A DNA stretch of 64,000 nucleotides from an uncultured Bacteroidales bacterium (GCA_902763885.1 CACWTU010000004.1:159782-223781); one strand, 5' to 3'; counted from the first letter of the stretch, positions 43,942 to 52,421 are shown. Notes: a model not told the origin generated them from the letters alone. Translations and numbers: made by a program.

Positions 43942-44487
43942 TTATTTTGGATAACTATTTCTTATTGAAACTGCTTCATCACACCAGTCACTTATGTTTT
44001 CATATATATACTGATACACGTTATTGCTGTAAGAATATGGTGGATTATAAGCCTTACAAACACGTGCCAAATTTATCTCATTGCTATCAGCAGGATGCTC
44101 GTGATGAGCAATATAATTAAAGGTTTTATCTATACAGAAATATTTCAATGGGTTTTCTCCTTGATAGTCTTGTTCACCATTATAATTCTTAAGTCCATGG
44201 ATATAAACTACCACTATCCCTTTACCTTCTTTCCAAGCATGTTCGATTTCGTAATTAATCCACTTACGATTAGCTGTATAACGGCCTGCAAGCACAAGTA
44301 CACAAGAACGATACTCCATTGTTGAGTTTATCCAACTTTTAATATTGTCATCTCCTTTGCGTTTAACCTCTTCCCAATCATTTGCGGTCACACTTGGGTT
44401 ACCCTCAACTTTTCCCATGTTGCGGATTTGCTGGACACGCCAACAATCATTACTATAATGAAAACTAAAATATACTCTTCTTCCCAT
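43942..44487 (-). CDS. TIR-domain protein 1 (ThsB-like, MTH538 fold)
   Basis: This 181-residue protein begins MGRRVYFSFHYSNDCWRVQQ and contains SCVLVLAGRYTANRKWINYE with Glu80 in the ThsB/MTH538 position, then IVVVYIHGLKN. Proteins of this length and start are typical of Thoeris sensors. It is first in the operon; CGGAAGG lies just before the ATG. The AT-rich coding sequence and 100-base gap to the GDP-fucose synthase gene mark the right boundary of the inserted block. Confidence 0.85.
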   Translation of the reverse strand: MGRRVYFSFHYSNDCWRVQQIRNMGKVEGNPSVTANDWEEVKRKGDDNIKSWINSTMEYRSCVLVLAGRYTANRKWINYEIEHAWKEGKGIVVVYIHGLKNYNGEQDYQGENPLKYFCIDKTFNYIAHHEHPADSNEINLARVCKAYNPPYSYSNNVYQYIYENISDWCDEAVSIRNSYPK

Positions 44488-44587
44488 CCTTCCGATTTAT
44501 TGCATAAAATAATCCGATTTGCCAATCTTGTTTAAAAACAGATAGTATTAGATTTGAAGCTACACATAAAGAGATATTCTAATGGTG

Positions 44588-45799
44588 TCAACTAATACTT
44601 TCTTTGTACCACTCAAAGAGTTTCTGCACACCATCCTCAATCTCTACCTTGTGAGTCCAGCCCAAGGAGTGGAGTTTGGATACGTCTATGAGTTTGCGCA
44701 TTGTGCCATCGGGCTTGTTTGCGTCAAACTCTACTGTGCCTTTGAAATCTACTGCCTTCACTATTAGTTCTGAGAGGGCGCGGATGGTCAGTTCCTTGCC
44801 GGTGCCTACGTTGATGTGGCAGTTACGGATTTCTCCCAGTGCGGGGATGGCGCCACCGCGACCGGTGCTGTGGTTGCGGTCCACTACTCCATCGGCTGCT
44901 ACTCCGTAGTGGACGCTGGAGTATTTCTCTATACCTATTATATCTTTGAAATCTACATTGAGCAGGATGTGGACGCTGGCATCGGCCATATCTTCACTCC
45001 AGAGGAATTCGCGGAGCGGGGTGCCGGTGCCCCAGAGGGTCACCTTATTGTCCTCTATACCGTACCAAGCCAGTATCTTGCGGATGAGTGCCTCATCGCT
45101 ATTGCCATCTATCACATAGCGCACCTGCTCTCCATTCTCCTTGATGTTGGCTCCAACGGGGCGGATGGTGAGGTCGCGGCGGATCTTCTGCCAATCAGCC
45201 TCGTGCAACAACTTGGCCAGATATATCTTGCGCATCATGGCGGGCATGACGTGGCTGTTTTCCAGGTGGAAGTTGTCGTTGGGGCCGTAGAGGTTGGTGG
45301 GCATTACGGCTATGTAGTTGGTACCGTACTGGAGGTTGTAGCTCTCGCACATTTTTAGGCCGGCTATCTTGGCAATGGCGTACTCTTCATTAGTATATTC
45401 CAGCGGGCTGGTAAGGAGGCAGTCCTCTTTCATGGGCTGCGGGGCGTTCTTGGGGTATATGCAGGTAGAGCCTAGGAACAGGAGTTTCTTTACTCCGTGA
45501 GCGTAGGCCTCGCTTATTACGTTGCACTGGATCTTCATGTTCATCATGATGAAATCGGCACGGTACAGTGAGTTGGCCATGATGCCGCCTACAAATGCAG
45601 CTGCTAGGACTACTGCATCGGGGCGTTCATCGTCAAAGAACTTCTTTACGGCATACTGGTCGGTCAGGTCCAGTTCCTTGTGAGAACGTCCTACCAGATT
45701 GTTATACCCCCTACTCTTAAGGTTATTCCAAATGGCAGAGCCCACCAAGCCGTTATGCCCTGCTACGTATATCTTAGAATTTTTATCCAACATGTCCAT
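44588..45799 (-). CDS. fcl: GDP-L-fucose synthase (long form)
   Basis: This 403-residue epimerase/reductase has GHNGLVGSAIWNNL at the start, LGSTCIYPKNAPQPMKEDCL, and the catalytic Y-x3-K in YTNEEYAIAKIAGLKM. It turns GDP-4-keto-6-deoxymannose into GDP-L-fucose. It is longer than the usual about 320 residues because of an extra block around residues 195-260 (DGNSDEALIRKILAWYGI), a form known in Bacteroidales. The final stretch binds NADPH. It follows gmd in the same direction with a repeat copy between. Confidence 0.93.
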   Translation of the reverse strand: MDMLDKNSKIYVAGHNGLVGSAIWNNLKSRGYNNLVGRSHKELDLTDQYAVKKFFDDERPDAVVLAAAFVGGIMANSLYRADFIMMNMKIQCNVISEAYAHGVKKLLFLGSTCIYPKNAPQPMKEDCLLTSPLEYTNEEYAIAKIAGLKMCESYNLQYGTNYIAVMPTNLYGPNDNFHLENSHVMPAMMRKIYLAKLLHEADWQKIRRDLTIRPVGANIKENGEQVRYVIDGNSDEALIRKILAWYGIEDNKVTLWGTGTPLREFLWSEDMADASVHILLNVDFKDIIGIEKYSSVHYGVAADGVVDRNHSTGRGGAIPALGEIRNCHINVGTGKELTIRALSELIVKAVDFKGTVEFDANKPDGTMRKLIDVSKLHSLGWTHKVEIEDGVQKLFEWYKESIS

Positions 45800-45812
45800 T
45801 TTTCAAAAAAAA

Positions 45813-45842
45813 GTACAATTGGGGTCTGACCCCTTTTGTATC
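45813..45842. repeat. Palindromic repeat GTACAATTGGGGTCTGACCCCTTTTGTATC
   Basis: This is another member of the GGGGTCTGACCCC family. It contains the stop codon of gmd: GTAAAATGATAC reads Val-Lys-stop. It sits between gmd and the fcl start. Confidence 0.8.
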
Positions 45843-46956
45843 ATTTTACCACGCCTTTCTCCAGATACTCGGCAAGGTTGGTGCGGACCTTGGCGGCGGC
45901 GCCTTCACTGGCTACCTTGGCCATATCTGAATCTACCATTATCTTAACCAACTGCTCAAAGCTTGTCTTGGCGGGATCCCAGCCTAGCTCTTTCTTGGCC
46001 TTGGTGGGGTCTCCCCACAGGTTGACTACATCGGTGGGACGATAGAAGTCTTCGCTTACACGTACCAGGACTTTACCTACCAGGCTCTTGGGGGCGCTTC
46101 CACTAACAGCGACGCAAGTTCCGGTCTCGTTCAGGCCCTCTCCCTCAAACTTGAGTTCTATGCCGGCGTGCTTGAATGCGTAGTAGGCGAACTCGCGTAC
46201 TGAGTGCTGTACTCCGGTTGCAATGACAAAGTCCTCGGGTTTCTTGTTCTGCAGTATGAGCCACATGCACTCTACGTAGTCCTTGGCGTATCCCCAGTCA
46301 CGCAGGCTGGAGAGGTTGCCCAGATAGAGGCAGTCCTGCAGGCCCTGTGCTATGCGGGCGGCGGCAAGGGTTATCTTGCGGGTTACGAATGTCTCACCTC
46401 TGCGTTCTGATTCGTGATTGAACAGGATACCTGAGCAGCAGAACATGTTGTAGGCCTCGCGGTACTCTTTTACTATCCAGAAGCCGTAGAGTTTGGCTAC
46501 TGCGTAGGGGCTGTAGGGATGGAAGGGGGTGTTCTCGTTCTGCGGTACCTCTTCTACCTTTCCGTAGAGCTCGCTGGTGCTGGCCTGATAGATTCGGCAG
46601 GTCTTTTCAAGACCGGCAGCGCGGACGGCCTCAAGGACTCTTAAAACGCCTGTGGCATCAACATCGGCAGTGAATTCAGGGCTGTCAAAGCTTACCTGAA
46701 CGTGGCTCTGAGCGGCCAGGTTGTATATCTCATCGGGACGTACCTTGTTTACCACCTTGATAAGGCTCATGGAATCACCCATGTGACCAAAATGCAGGTG
46801 GAAATGGGGCTTGCCTTCCAGATGAGCTATGCGCTCGCGGTAATCAACTGACGAACGGCGAATAAGTCCGTGAACGTCATATCCCTTCTCAAGTAAGAAC
46901 TCTGCCAGGTAACTTCCATCCTGACCTGTAACTCCGGTAATTAATGCTGTTTTCAT
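45841..46956 (-). CDS. gmd: GDP-mannose 4,6-dehydratase
   Basis: This 371-residue enzyme begins with [20 protein letters not shown], and has [33 protein letters not shown], the Y-x3-K in [16 protein letters not shown], and [12 protein letters not shown]. All are hallmarks of GMD. It removes water from GDP-mannose to yield the 4-keto-6-deoxy sugar used by fcl. The last codons and stop lie inside a repeat. ManA at 36546 supplies mannose 6-phosphate; the mannose-1-phosphate and GDP-mannose steps are not seen in this window. Confidence 0.95.
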   Translation of the reverse strand: MKTALITGVTGQDGSYLAEFLLEKGYDVHGLIRRSSVDYRERIAHLEGKPHFHLHFGHMGDSMSLIKVVNKVRPDEIYNLAAQSHVQVSFDSPEFTADVDATGVLRVLEAVRAAGLEKTCRIYQASTSELYGKVEEVPQNENTPFHPYSPYAVAKLYGFWIVKEYREAYNMFCCSGILFNHESERRGETFVTRKITLAAARIAQGLQDCLYLGNLSSLRDWGYAKDYVECMWLILQNKKPEDFVIATGVQHSVREFAYYAFKHAGIELKFEGEGLNETGTCVAVSGSAPKSLVGKVLVRVSEDFYRPTDVVNLWGDPTKAKKELGWDPAKTSFEQLVKIMVDSDMAKVASEGAAAKVRTNLAEYLEKGVVK

Positions 46957-46995
46957 TTATATAATGTGTTATTTGTTTCTGTTTTATTGTAAGGC

Positions 46996-48171
46996 TTACA
47001 TGCCCGGGCGGCGGATTGTAAGCGGGATGGCCTCAGGGTGCTCCTTGCAGAAAATGTCTGAATTCTCCACCACACAGGCCAGATAACCGCCTCCTCCGGC
47101 TCCCGGCATTTTCCATGCCAAGACGCTATCCTTATATTTATCAATGTAACTCTGTACGCAGCCTTGAATCATTGCCGGGAACATTGCTGTCTGTGCATTG
47201 AAGCTGGCACGGTAAGCGTTTGCAAATGCAGCCAGGTCTTTTGCCATTATTGCGTTCCAGCAGTCATCGGCAGCCTTAGCTAAGGCTTTAACCTTTGGCT
47301 CTGTGATATCCTTTCCTTCCACTACCGAGCAGCCGGGCTTACGGGGTTCCATGGGTATCATTATCAGATGGCTTTCAAGCCAGCTGAGTATCTGTTCATC
47401 GTGGCAGGTCTCAAAACGGTCGGGCCAGAAACGGTTGTTATAGTAGTGGCGACACAGGCCTGGAATGCAGATTCCTATGGCATCCTGTGCTCCGGAGATT
47501 ATGCCGTCCGAGCGCTCCGGGTCATTTTCAAAGCAGAACACCAGTTTGGCCAGCGTCTCAGGGTCCATATTGGGCAGTTGATATGGCCATATCTGCTTTA
47601 TGTGGTTGCGGGTGCTGGTGGACAGTCCGCAGCGCTCACGTATCTCAAACGTTGGTTCCAGGCTTATAGTTATGGCCCATCCCGGAGCATACTGACTTAC
47701 GTATGGCTGGTCTATCCATGTGCCGGCCAGGTCCAGACGTGTGGGTATCTGGCACTGGGTCTTCTTGAGCTCTGTGCTGCTGCGGGCGGTTAGGCCCTCA
47801 TGCGGGTCACGCTGCAGCTCTATGTACTCAATCCCTCGCTCCTGGCAGACCCGACGTTTCTCCTCGCTGCCGCCGTCTGTGTTTACTACAAACACATCGG
47901 GCTTGACAATATCCAGCGTGGGCACGAAATCCATCACTCCACTGCCGGCATTGATATAGGCATCCTTAACGTAACGGATGCTCTTGACCATAAACAGGCG
48001 CTCCTGCTCGGAATAGATGGTCTTGCGGTGCTTGTAACCCAGATAGGTCTCATCGGAGCCTATGCCTACATACAGATCGCCGTATTGAGCCGCCTGACGG
48101 AAGAACTCCACATGACCGCTGTGCAGCAAATCGTAGCAACCGCTTACAAATACCTTCTTTTTATTGTCCAC
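46996..48171 (-). CDS. Nucleotidyltransferase-GHMP kinase fusion
   Basis: The 391-residue protein starts at GTG at 48171. The N-terminal third is a cytidylyltransferase-like Rossmann domain: SGCYDLLHSGHVEFFRQAA with the HxGH-type motif, and GSDETYLGYK. The remaining two thirds resemble a GHMP-type sugar kinase such as fucokinase: IPTRLDLAGTWIDQPY, then GIISGAQDAIGICIPG, and MPGAGGGGYLACVV as the final glycine-rich loop. This suggests a salvage enzyme that phosphorylates and then activates a sugar. Its place before gmd/fcl and after a FucP-like transporter favours L-fucose or a related sugar; this is inferred. Confidence 0.7.
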   Translation of the reverse strand: MDNKKKVFVSGCYDLLHSGHVEFFRQAAQYGDLYVGIGSDETYLGYKHRKTIYSEQERLFMVKSIRYVKDAYINAGSGVMDFVPTLDIVKPDVFVVNTDGGSEEKRRVCQERGIEYIELQRDPHEGLTARSSTELKKTQCQIPTRLDLAGTWIDQPYVSQYAPGWAITISLEPTFEIRERCGLSTSTRNHIKQIWPYQLPNMDPETLAKLVFCFENDPERSDGIISGAQDAIGICIPGLCRHYYNNRFWPDRFETCHDEQILSWLESHLIMIPMEPRKPGCSVVEGKDITEPKVKALAKAADDCWNAIMAKDLAAFANAYRASFNAQTAMFPAMIQGCVQSYIDKYKDSVLAWKMPGAGGGGYLACVVENSDIFCKEHPEAIPLTIRRPGM

Positions 48172-48182
48172 TTGGATATGGG

Positions 48183-49385
48183 TTATTGGTTAACTGCCGT
48201 GGGGCGTGAACTTAATGCATAAATCATTACCACCACAAAGCAAACCATTGGTACTACGTAACTTATATTGATTCCGGCGGCATCACTCACCATACCTTGT
48301 ACAGGAGTGATTAATGCACCGCCCAGGATGGCCATGATGAGGCCGCTGGCTCCTATCTTGGTGTCATCGGCATGTTCACTCTGAGTTACCGAGCCCAAGG
48401 CTATGCCGTAGATGGTGGGGAACATCAGGCTCATAAACACACTGACCAGCACAAGTGCTATCACGGCTATCCAGCCAGCGCTGAATATCACTATTAGCGA
48501 GCAGGTGGTACTGAGTATGGCTCCTATCAGGAGCAGACGCTGTGGCTCGATGTACTTCATGAGCCAGGTGTATATGAATCTGCTGGCACAGAAACCAATT
48601 ATAGATATAAGGTAAAGGGTGGCAGCCTGTGCCTCTACGTAACCAAGTTCTTTCATGACCAGACGGATGGTGAAACTCCATACACCAATCTGGGCACCCA
48701 CGTAGAAGAATTGAGCTATCACACCTCCCATGTAGTGCTTATTCTTGACCAGCCTGCCAAAGGTCGCTTTCAGCGATGTGTCATTTGAGACATCTTTTCC
48801 CTCTGGCATACGGGCAAAGAGCATTACTACCATTATCACCAGCAGGACACCGCCTACTGCAGCGTATGTACCGCTAACGCTATAGAGTGATATATCTTTC
48901 AGTATGAAGTACTTGCTCACAATTATGCCCAGGATAGAACCCATGGGGTTGAAACTCTGAGCTATGTTCAGGCGACGGGTTGCTGTATCGGCACTGCCCA
49001 TGCTCATTATGTATGGGTTAGCGGTAGTTTCCAGCACTGAGCAGCCTGCGGCCATGATGTATATTGCTATAAGGTAGAATGCGTAACTCTCCACCTCGGC
49101 AGCCGGAAGAAAGAGTATTGCTCCTAAAGCATATAGTATCAGTCCAAGAATTACTCCGCTCTTGTAGCTGTGCTTGCGGATAAACAGAGCGGCAGGCAAA
49201 GCTATGCAGAAGTACGCCCCATAGAATGCCATCTGGATAAAGCTGGTCTGCGTATCGCTCATATCCATAATGCGCTTAAACGCCGCCAGCAGCGTATCCG
49301 TCATATTATTGGCCAGCCCCCACAACGCAAACAGCGATGTGACCAGCACAAATGGCAATATGTTCTTTCTCTCTATTACTTTCAT
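48183..49385 (-). CDS. fucP: L-fucose:H+ symporter-like MFS transporter
   Basis: This 400-residue protein has 12 predicted spans and begins ILPFVLVTSLFALWGLANNM followed by TDTLLAAFKRIM, the FucP/GluP signature. Further along are LETTANPYIMSMG, LNIAQSFNPMGSILG and VFMSLMFPTIYGIALG. FucP imports fucose with protons. It is transcribed with the nucleotidyltransferase-GHMP fusion and GDP-fucose genes, so cells may use outside fucose for the polymer. The exact sugar could also be another deoxyhexose. Confidence 0.88.
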   Translation of the reverse strand: MKVIERKNILPFVLVTSLFALWGLANNMTDTLLAAFKRIMDMSDTQTSFIQMAFYGAYFCIALPAALFIRKHSYKSGVILGLILYALGAILFLPAAEVESYAFYLIAIYIMAAGCSVLETTANPYIMSMGSADTATRRLNIAQSFNPMGSILGIIVSKYFILKDISLYSVSGTYAAVGGVLLVIMVVMLFARMPEGKDVSNDTSLKATFGRLVKNKHYMGGVIAQFFYVGAQIGVWSFTIRLVMKELGYVEAQAATLYLISIIGFCASRFIYTWLMKYIEPQRLLLIGAILSTTCSLIVIFSAGWIAVIALVLVSVFMSLMFPTIYGIALGSVTQSEHADDTKIGASGLIMAILGGALITPVQGMVSDAAGINISYVVPMVCFVVVMIYALSSRPTAVNQ

Positions 49386-49429
49386 ACTCCTGTTGAGTTA
49401 TCTTAGTCTTAACTGTTTCTGTTTTCTAC

Positions 49430-49500
49430 TCGGCCTGCGGCCTCGCTGCGGCTGGCGACGCTACCGTTTGCTCGCTTATCGGGACCGCTTATCGGGCCTT
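49430..49500. repeat. GC-rich repeat C, copy 2
   Basis: GGCCTGCGGCCTCG, GCTGCGGCTGGCGACGCTA and GCTCGCTTATCGGGACC followed by CGCTTATCGGGCC match the copy at 39271-39340 almost base for base. It overlaps the last codons of the small gene at 49476. Confidence 0.75.
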
Positions 49501-49649
49501 ATAGAATAAATTGCCTTCACATCGTCCACAATCACGGCATACAACTCCTCGGGTGTCAGATCATGCTTATCTGAACCATAGGCCACAACAGGTTCTGACA
49601 CCTGGTGACACCTTTGTTGTGTTTCCTCTTGATTGTAGTTCTTTCTCAT
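49476..49649 (-). CDS. Small hypothetical protein (57 residues)
   Basis: A clear short frame runs from ATG at 49649 to TAA at 49476. It contains VVAYGSDKHDLTPEELYAVI and VDDVKAIY, which reads like protein, with acidic helix character. The last eight or so codons (SIRPDKRSR) come from repeat C, so the original C-terminus may have been replaced. I recognise no family. It lies in the 302-base gap between fucP and the RelA/SpoT-domain gene. Confidence 0.55.
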   Translation of the reverse strand: MRKNYNQEETQQRCHQVSEPVVAYGSDKHDLTPEELYAVIVDDVKAIYSIRPDKRSR

Positions 49650-49687
49650 ATAGTTTATTGGTATGTTATATAACTTTTCTCCGCCAA

Positions 49688-50734
49688 TTACTTTATATAC
49701 CCTTTAACCCTACAATGATTCTGGAAATCAGAAAGGGCCTGAATAAATTCATCGGCATTCAAGAAATAACTGGGATATGCTTCGCGAAGTTCCTTGACAT
49801 CTGATACAGCAACAAGAACTACAGCACCCTGTTCTTTATTGATGCTTTTCTCTATCTGGGCATACTGCTCGTTTGCCATATCTGTTTCATCCTGATTAAA
49901 ATGACGAATACGGACCTTCTTTTCATTATAATCTATCACAAGGAGAACATAACCGCCATTAAATGATTGCCGCTCTGTAAAACTCACTGCACCTACCAAA
50001 GCACTTAGATTATCAACAAACTTGTACCTGTTGTTAATCTTATAGTATTCAGCACAATAGTCTTCTTCGGTCATATCTTTAAAGGAATCATTAACGGGTT
50101 GATTCTCCTTATGGGCAAATATGGCACTCACTAGTTTAAAGAAATACAACCAAGCTTCATCACCCTGACTTGCCTTGAGTGATGAATGCGATATAAGTTC
50201 AGCTGTCTCCACAGCTGTAGCCCAATCATGCTGGAGTTTGGTTCTGATCTGGAGTTCCACACGCATTCCATCCAAATCAGTATCGGGCTTTATGTACTTG
50301 TATACAAAATGGATGCTGCGGTATCCACTATCCTTGGGGCTGCTTATATAATCATATGGCTCATGATCTAACTGGAAATCTGGGAACGTTGCACTAGCAA
50401 TGCACTCTTTTGCCTTTAGCAATGACTCCATATCATCAAATACAAAGCGACCTCCACCTATATCCTGAACACCTCCAAGCCCCATGTCTGGTTTACGTGC
50501 AAGTTTATCTTTGATTGAAGTCATACGCTTCAGCCTCTGAGAAGAGAAAGCTACACTGATTCCATTCTGAGCCAGCAAATTAGCAACATTTCCCGATAAC
50601 ATCTCAATAACAGGCAAATGCAGCTTTCTCCAGTCGTCAACTTTTACGACTGCTTCGGCCAGATCAAAAACATCAAAAGACGAGGAAATTAATATCTTTC
50701 CTGCTCTGTCAATTTCTTTCCTTGAATATTTCAT
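49688..50734 (-). CDS. RelA/SpoT-domain protein (possible toxic alarmone synthetase)
   Basis: This 348-residue protein has a (p)ppGpp-synthetase-like domain from about residue 65 to 240: RMTSIKDKLARKPDMGLGGV, QDIGGGRFVF (D-x-x-G-x-R type), DYISSPKDSGYRSIHFVYKY, and VELQIRTKLQHDWATAVETA. No HD hydrolase, TGS or ACT domains are present. Single-domain proteins of this shape include small alarmone synthetases and toxSAS toxins. It lies alone among sugar genes, with no clear antitoxin unless the 57-aa gene downstream serves. Location suggests a gene gained with the locus. Confidence 0.8.
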   Translation of the reverse strand: MKYSRKEIDRAGKILISSSFDVFDLAEAVVKVDDWRKLHLPVIEMLSGNVANLLAQNGISVAFSSQRLKRMTSIKDKLARKPDMGLGGVQDIGGGRFVFDDMESLLKAKECIASATFPDFQLDHEPYDYISSPKDSGYRSIHFVYKYIKPDTDLDGMRVELQIRTKLQHDWATAVETAELISHSSLKASQGDEAWLYFFKLVSAIFAHKENQPVNDSFKDMTEEDYCAEYYKINNRYKFVDNLSALVGAVSFTERQSFNGGYVLLVIDYNEKKVRIRHFNQDETDMANEQYAQIEKSINKEQGAVVLVAVSDVKELREAYPSYFLNADEFIQALSDFQNHCRVKGYIK

Positions 50735-50773
50735 TTTTTGTAGTCAAATTGTTTGACCGCAAATTGTGTAACT

Positions 50774-51748
50774 TTATTTGTTAGTGTATTTTGTGATACA
50801 CTTACTGAGTGAGTCTGTCCAGTATGGTATGGTTATTCCAAACGTCTGCTTGATCTTTGTTTTGTCAAGGACGGAGAAGGCGGGACGTTTTACTGGACTG
50901 GGGAATTCATCGCTATGACAGGGTTGGATGTTGCAGACGGTTTGACCGCTGTACTCTGCTATCATCTTGGTGAAATCGTACCAGCTGCAGACTCCTTCGT
51001 TGGAAAAGTGGAAGACTCCACTGTTTCCAAATTGAGAATTGAGAGTTGAGAATTGAGAATTAGCTAACGCGTGCGTTGATTTTTCAATTATCACTCTAAT
51101 TGCTTCTGCAAGATCGTAAGCGTATGTCGGAGTTCCTACTTGGTCAAATACAACCTTGAGCTCTGGCTTACTAGCAGTCAGGTTGAGCATTGTCCGCACA
51201 AAGTTCTTACCGAACTCGCTGTAGAGCCAGGCTGTGCGGATTATTATATAGTTGCAGCCGGATGCAAGGATGTTTTGCTCTCCGTGTAACTTTGTCAGTC
51301 CATAAACTCCTGTAGGTGTACCCTTCTGGTCTTCTCGGCAGGGGGTGTTATAGGGTTCTTTGCCAAAAACATAGTCGGTACTGATATGCACCAGTGTGCC
51401 CCCTACTTCTTTCATTGCTATTGCCAGGTTCTTAGGGGCATGTGCATTGAGCAACTCAGCTAGTTCCTGGTTGGTTTCTGCTCCATCAACATTAGTGTAA
51501 GCTGCGCAGTTCACAATCACGCTTACACCCTCGGTCTTGACCATTTTACGCACAGCCTCCAGGTCTGTGATATCCAGCTTAACGGTATTCACATCAACCT
51601 TGGAGCCAACCAGCTTCTGAAGCATTGCGATAGACTCCTCAGAGGCTTCAACGACATCGGTGAATATGTATCTGTCGGCACAGCCCTGAGATACTATGCG
51701 CATCTCATTGCCTAATTGGCCGTTTCCTCCTGTAACAAGTATCGTCAT
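50774..51748 (-). CDS. rfbD: dTDP-4-dehydrorhamnose reductase
   Basis: The start is taken at the ATG at 51748 (MTILVTGGNGQLGNEMR), with a TTG two codons upstream. It is an SDR of 324 residues with VIVNCAAYTNVDGAE, HISTDYVFGKEPYN, and the Y-x3-K in GVYGLTKLHGEQN. It makes dTDP-L-rhamnose in the last step. Around residues 230-242 the sequence ALANSQFSTLNSQFG is encoded by a heptamer-type repeat (51030-51061) and is not family sequence, yet keeps the frame. Neighbouring rfbC and rfbA share its operon. Confidence 0.93.
   Translation of the reverse strand: MTILVTGGNGQLGNEMRIVSQGCADRYIFTDVVEASEESIAMLQKLVGSKVDVNTVKLDITDLEAVRKMVKTEGVSVIVNCAAYTNVDGAETNQELAELLNAHAPKNLAIAMKEVGGTLVHISTDYVFGKEPYNTPCREDQKGTPTGVYGLTKLHGEQNILASGCNYIIIRTAWLYSEFGKNFVRTMLNLTASKPELKVVFDQVGTPTYAYDLAEAIRVIIEKSTHALANSQFSTLNSQFGNSGVFHFSNEGVCSWYDFTKMIAEYSGQTVCNIQPCHSDEFPSPVKRPAFSVLDKTKIKQTFGITIPYWTDSLSKCITKYTNK
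51030..51061. repeat. Heptamer-like tandem repeat inside rfbD
   Basis: AATTGAGAATTGAGAGTTGA and following units form about four copies of a seven-base word, near-identical to GAAAATT-type tracts at 62939-62968 and 63118-63146. The insert adds about a dozen residues in frame. Confidence 0.75.
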
Positions 51749-51769
51749 ACTCAAAATTGAGATTGAAAA

Positions 51770-52333
51770 TTAAAACGGCGAAACAAAGTCCTTGAGCAGC
51801 GGATGTTTGGTATCCTTCTCGCTTAATAATGCTTTCTCTACGGGAATACGCCAATCTATGCCCAGTGAAGTGTCCAGAATGCTTATTCCGCCGTCAACTT
51901 CGGGATGATAGAACTCATCACATTTATACTGGAACACCGCTGTCTCTGAGAGTACCGCAAATCCGTGAGCAAAACCCTTGTCAATAAAGAACTGACGCTT
52001 GTTTTCTTCACTCAGTTCTACTGCTACGTGTTGGCCGTAGGTGGGGCTTCCTTTGCGGATATCTACTGCAACATCCAGGACCTTACCGCGTACGCAACGC
52101 AGCAGTTTGCTCTGGGTGTATGGGGGGCGCTGGAAATGGAGGCCTCTCATTACTCCGTAGGTTGACATGCTTTCGTTGTCTTGCACAAACTGGACAGTAC
52201 GGCCTATCAGCGGCGTAACCTTTTCATCAAATTCTCGCTGGGAGAAACTTTCAAAGAAATAGCCTCTGGCATCGTTGAACACCTTGGGCTCTATGATTAG
52301 GGCTCCCTTGAGAGGGGTTTCTATTATCTTCAT
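51770..52333 (-). CDS. rfbC: dTDP-4-dehydrorhamnose 3,5-epimerase
   Basis: This 187-residue cupin-fold epimerase has the standard length. It shows PKVFNDARGYFFESFSQREF, FVQDNESMSTYGVMRGLHFQ (the active-site His is in GLHFQ), VRCVRGKVLDVAVDIRKGSP, and GFAHGFAVLSETAVFQYKCD. It epimerises C3 and C5 of dTDP-4-keto-6-deoxyglucose. It is followed by rfbD and preceded by rfbA. Degraded copies of rfbA and rfbC lie at 34.7-35.0 kb. Confidence 0.95.
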   Translation of the reverse strand: MKIIETPLKGALIIEPKVFNDARGYFFESFSQREFDEKVTPLIGRTVQFVQDNESMSTYGVMRGLHFQRPPYTQSKLLRCVRGKVLDVAVDIRKGSPTYGQHVAVELSEENKRQFFIDKGFAHGFAVLSETAVFQYKCDEFYHPEVDGGISILDTSLGIDWRIPVEKALLSEKDTKHPLLKDFVSPF

Positions 52334-52351
52334 TTTCTTCTATTGGACCGC

Positions 52352-52410
52352 CATTGGGGACGGGTCTTACTGTGCCCCTTTGGAGCAACATTAAGAACCG
52401 TCCCCAAGTG
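52352..52410. repeat. Inverted repeat between rfbA and rfbC
   Basis: CATTGGGGACGGGTCTTA at 52352-52369 and TAAGAACCGTCCCCAAGTG at 52392-52410 are inverted copies, so they can form a stem with a loop of about 22 bases. The word GGACGGTTC links it to repeat B at 39649. Confidence 0.6.
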
Positions 52411-52421
52411 GCTAACGCGGC

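Noticed and set aside
44676-45358. Long plus-strand frames (77 and 180 residues) opposite fcl
   Set aside because: They are antisense to the GDP-fucose synthase gene, which has complete motifs; their content mirrors its codon bias.
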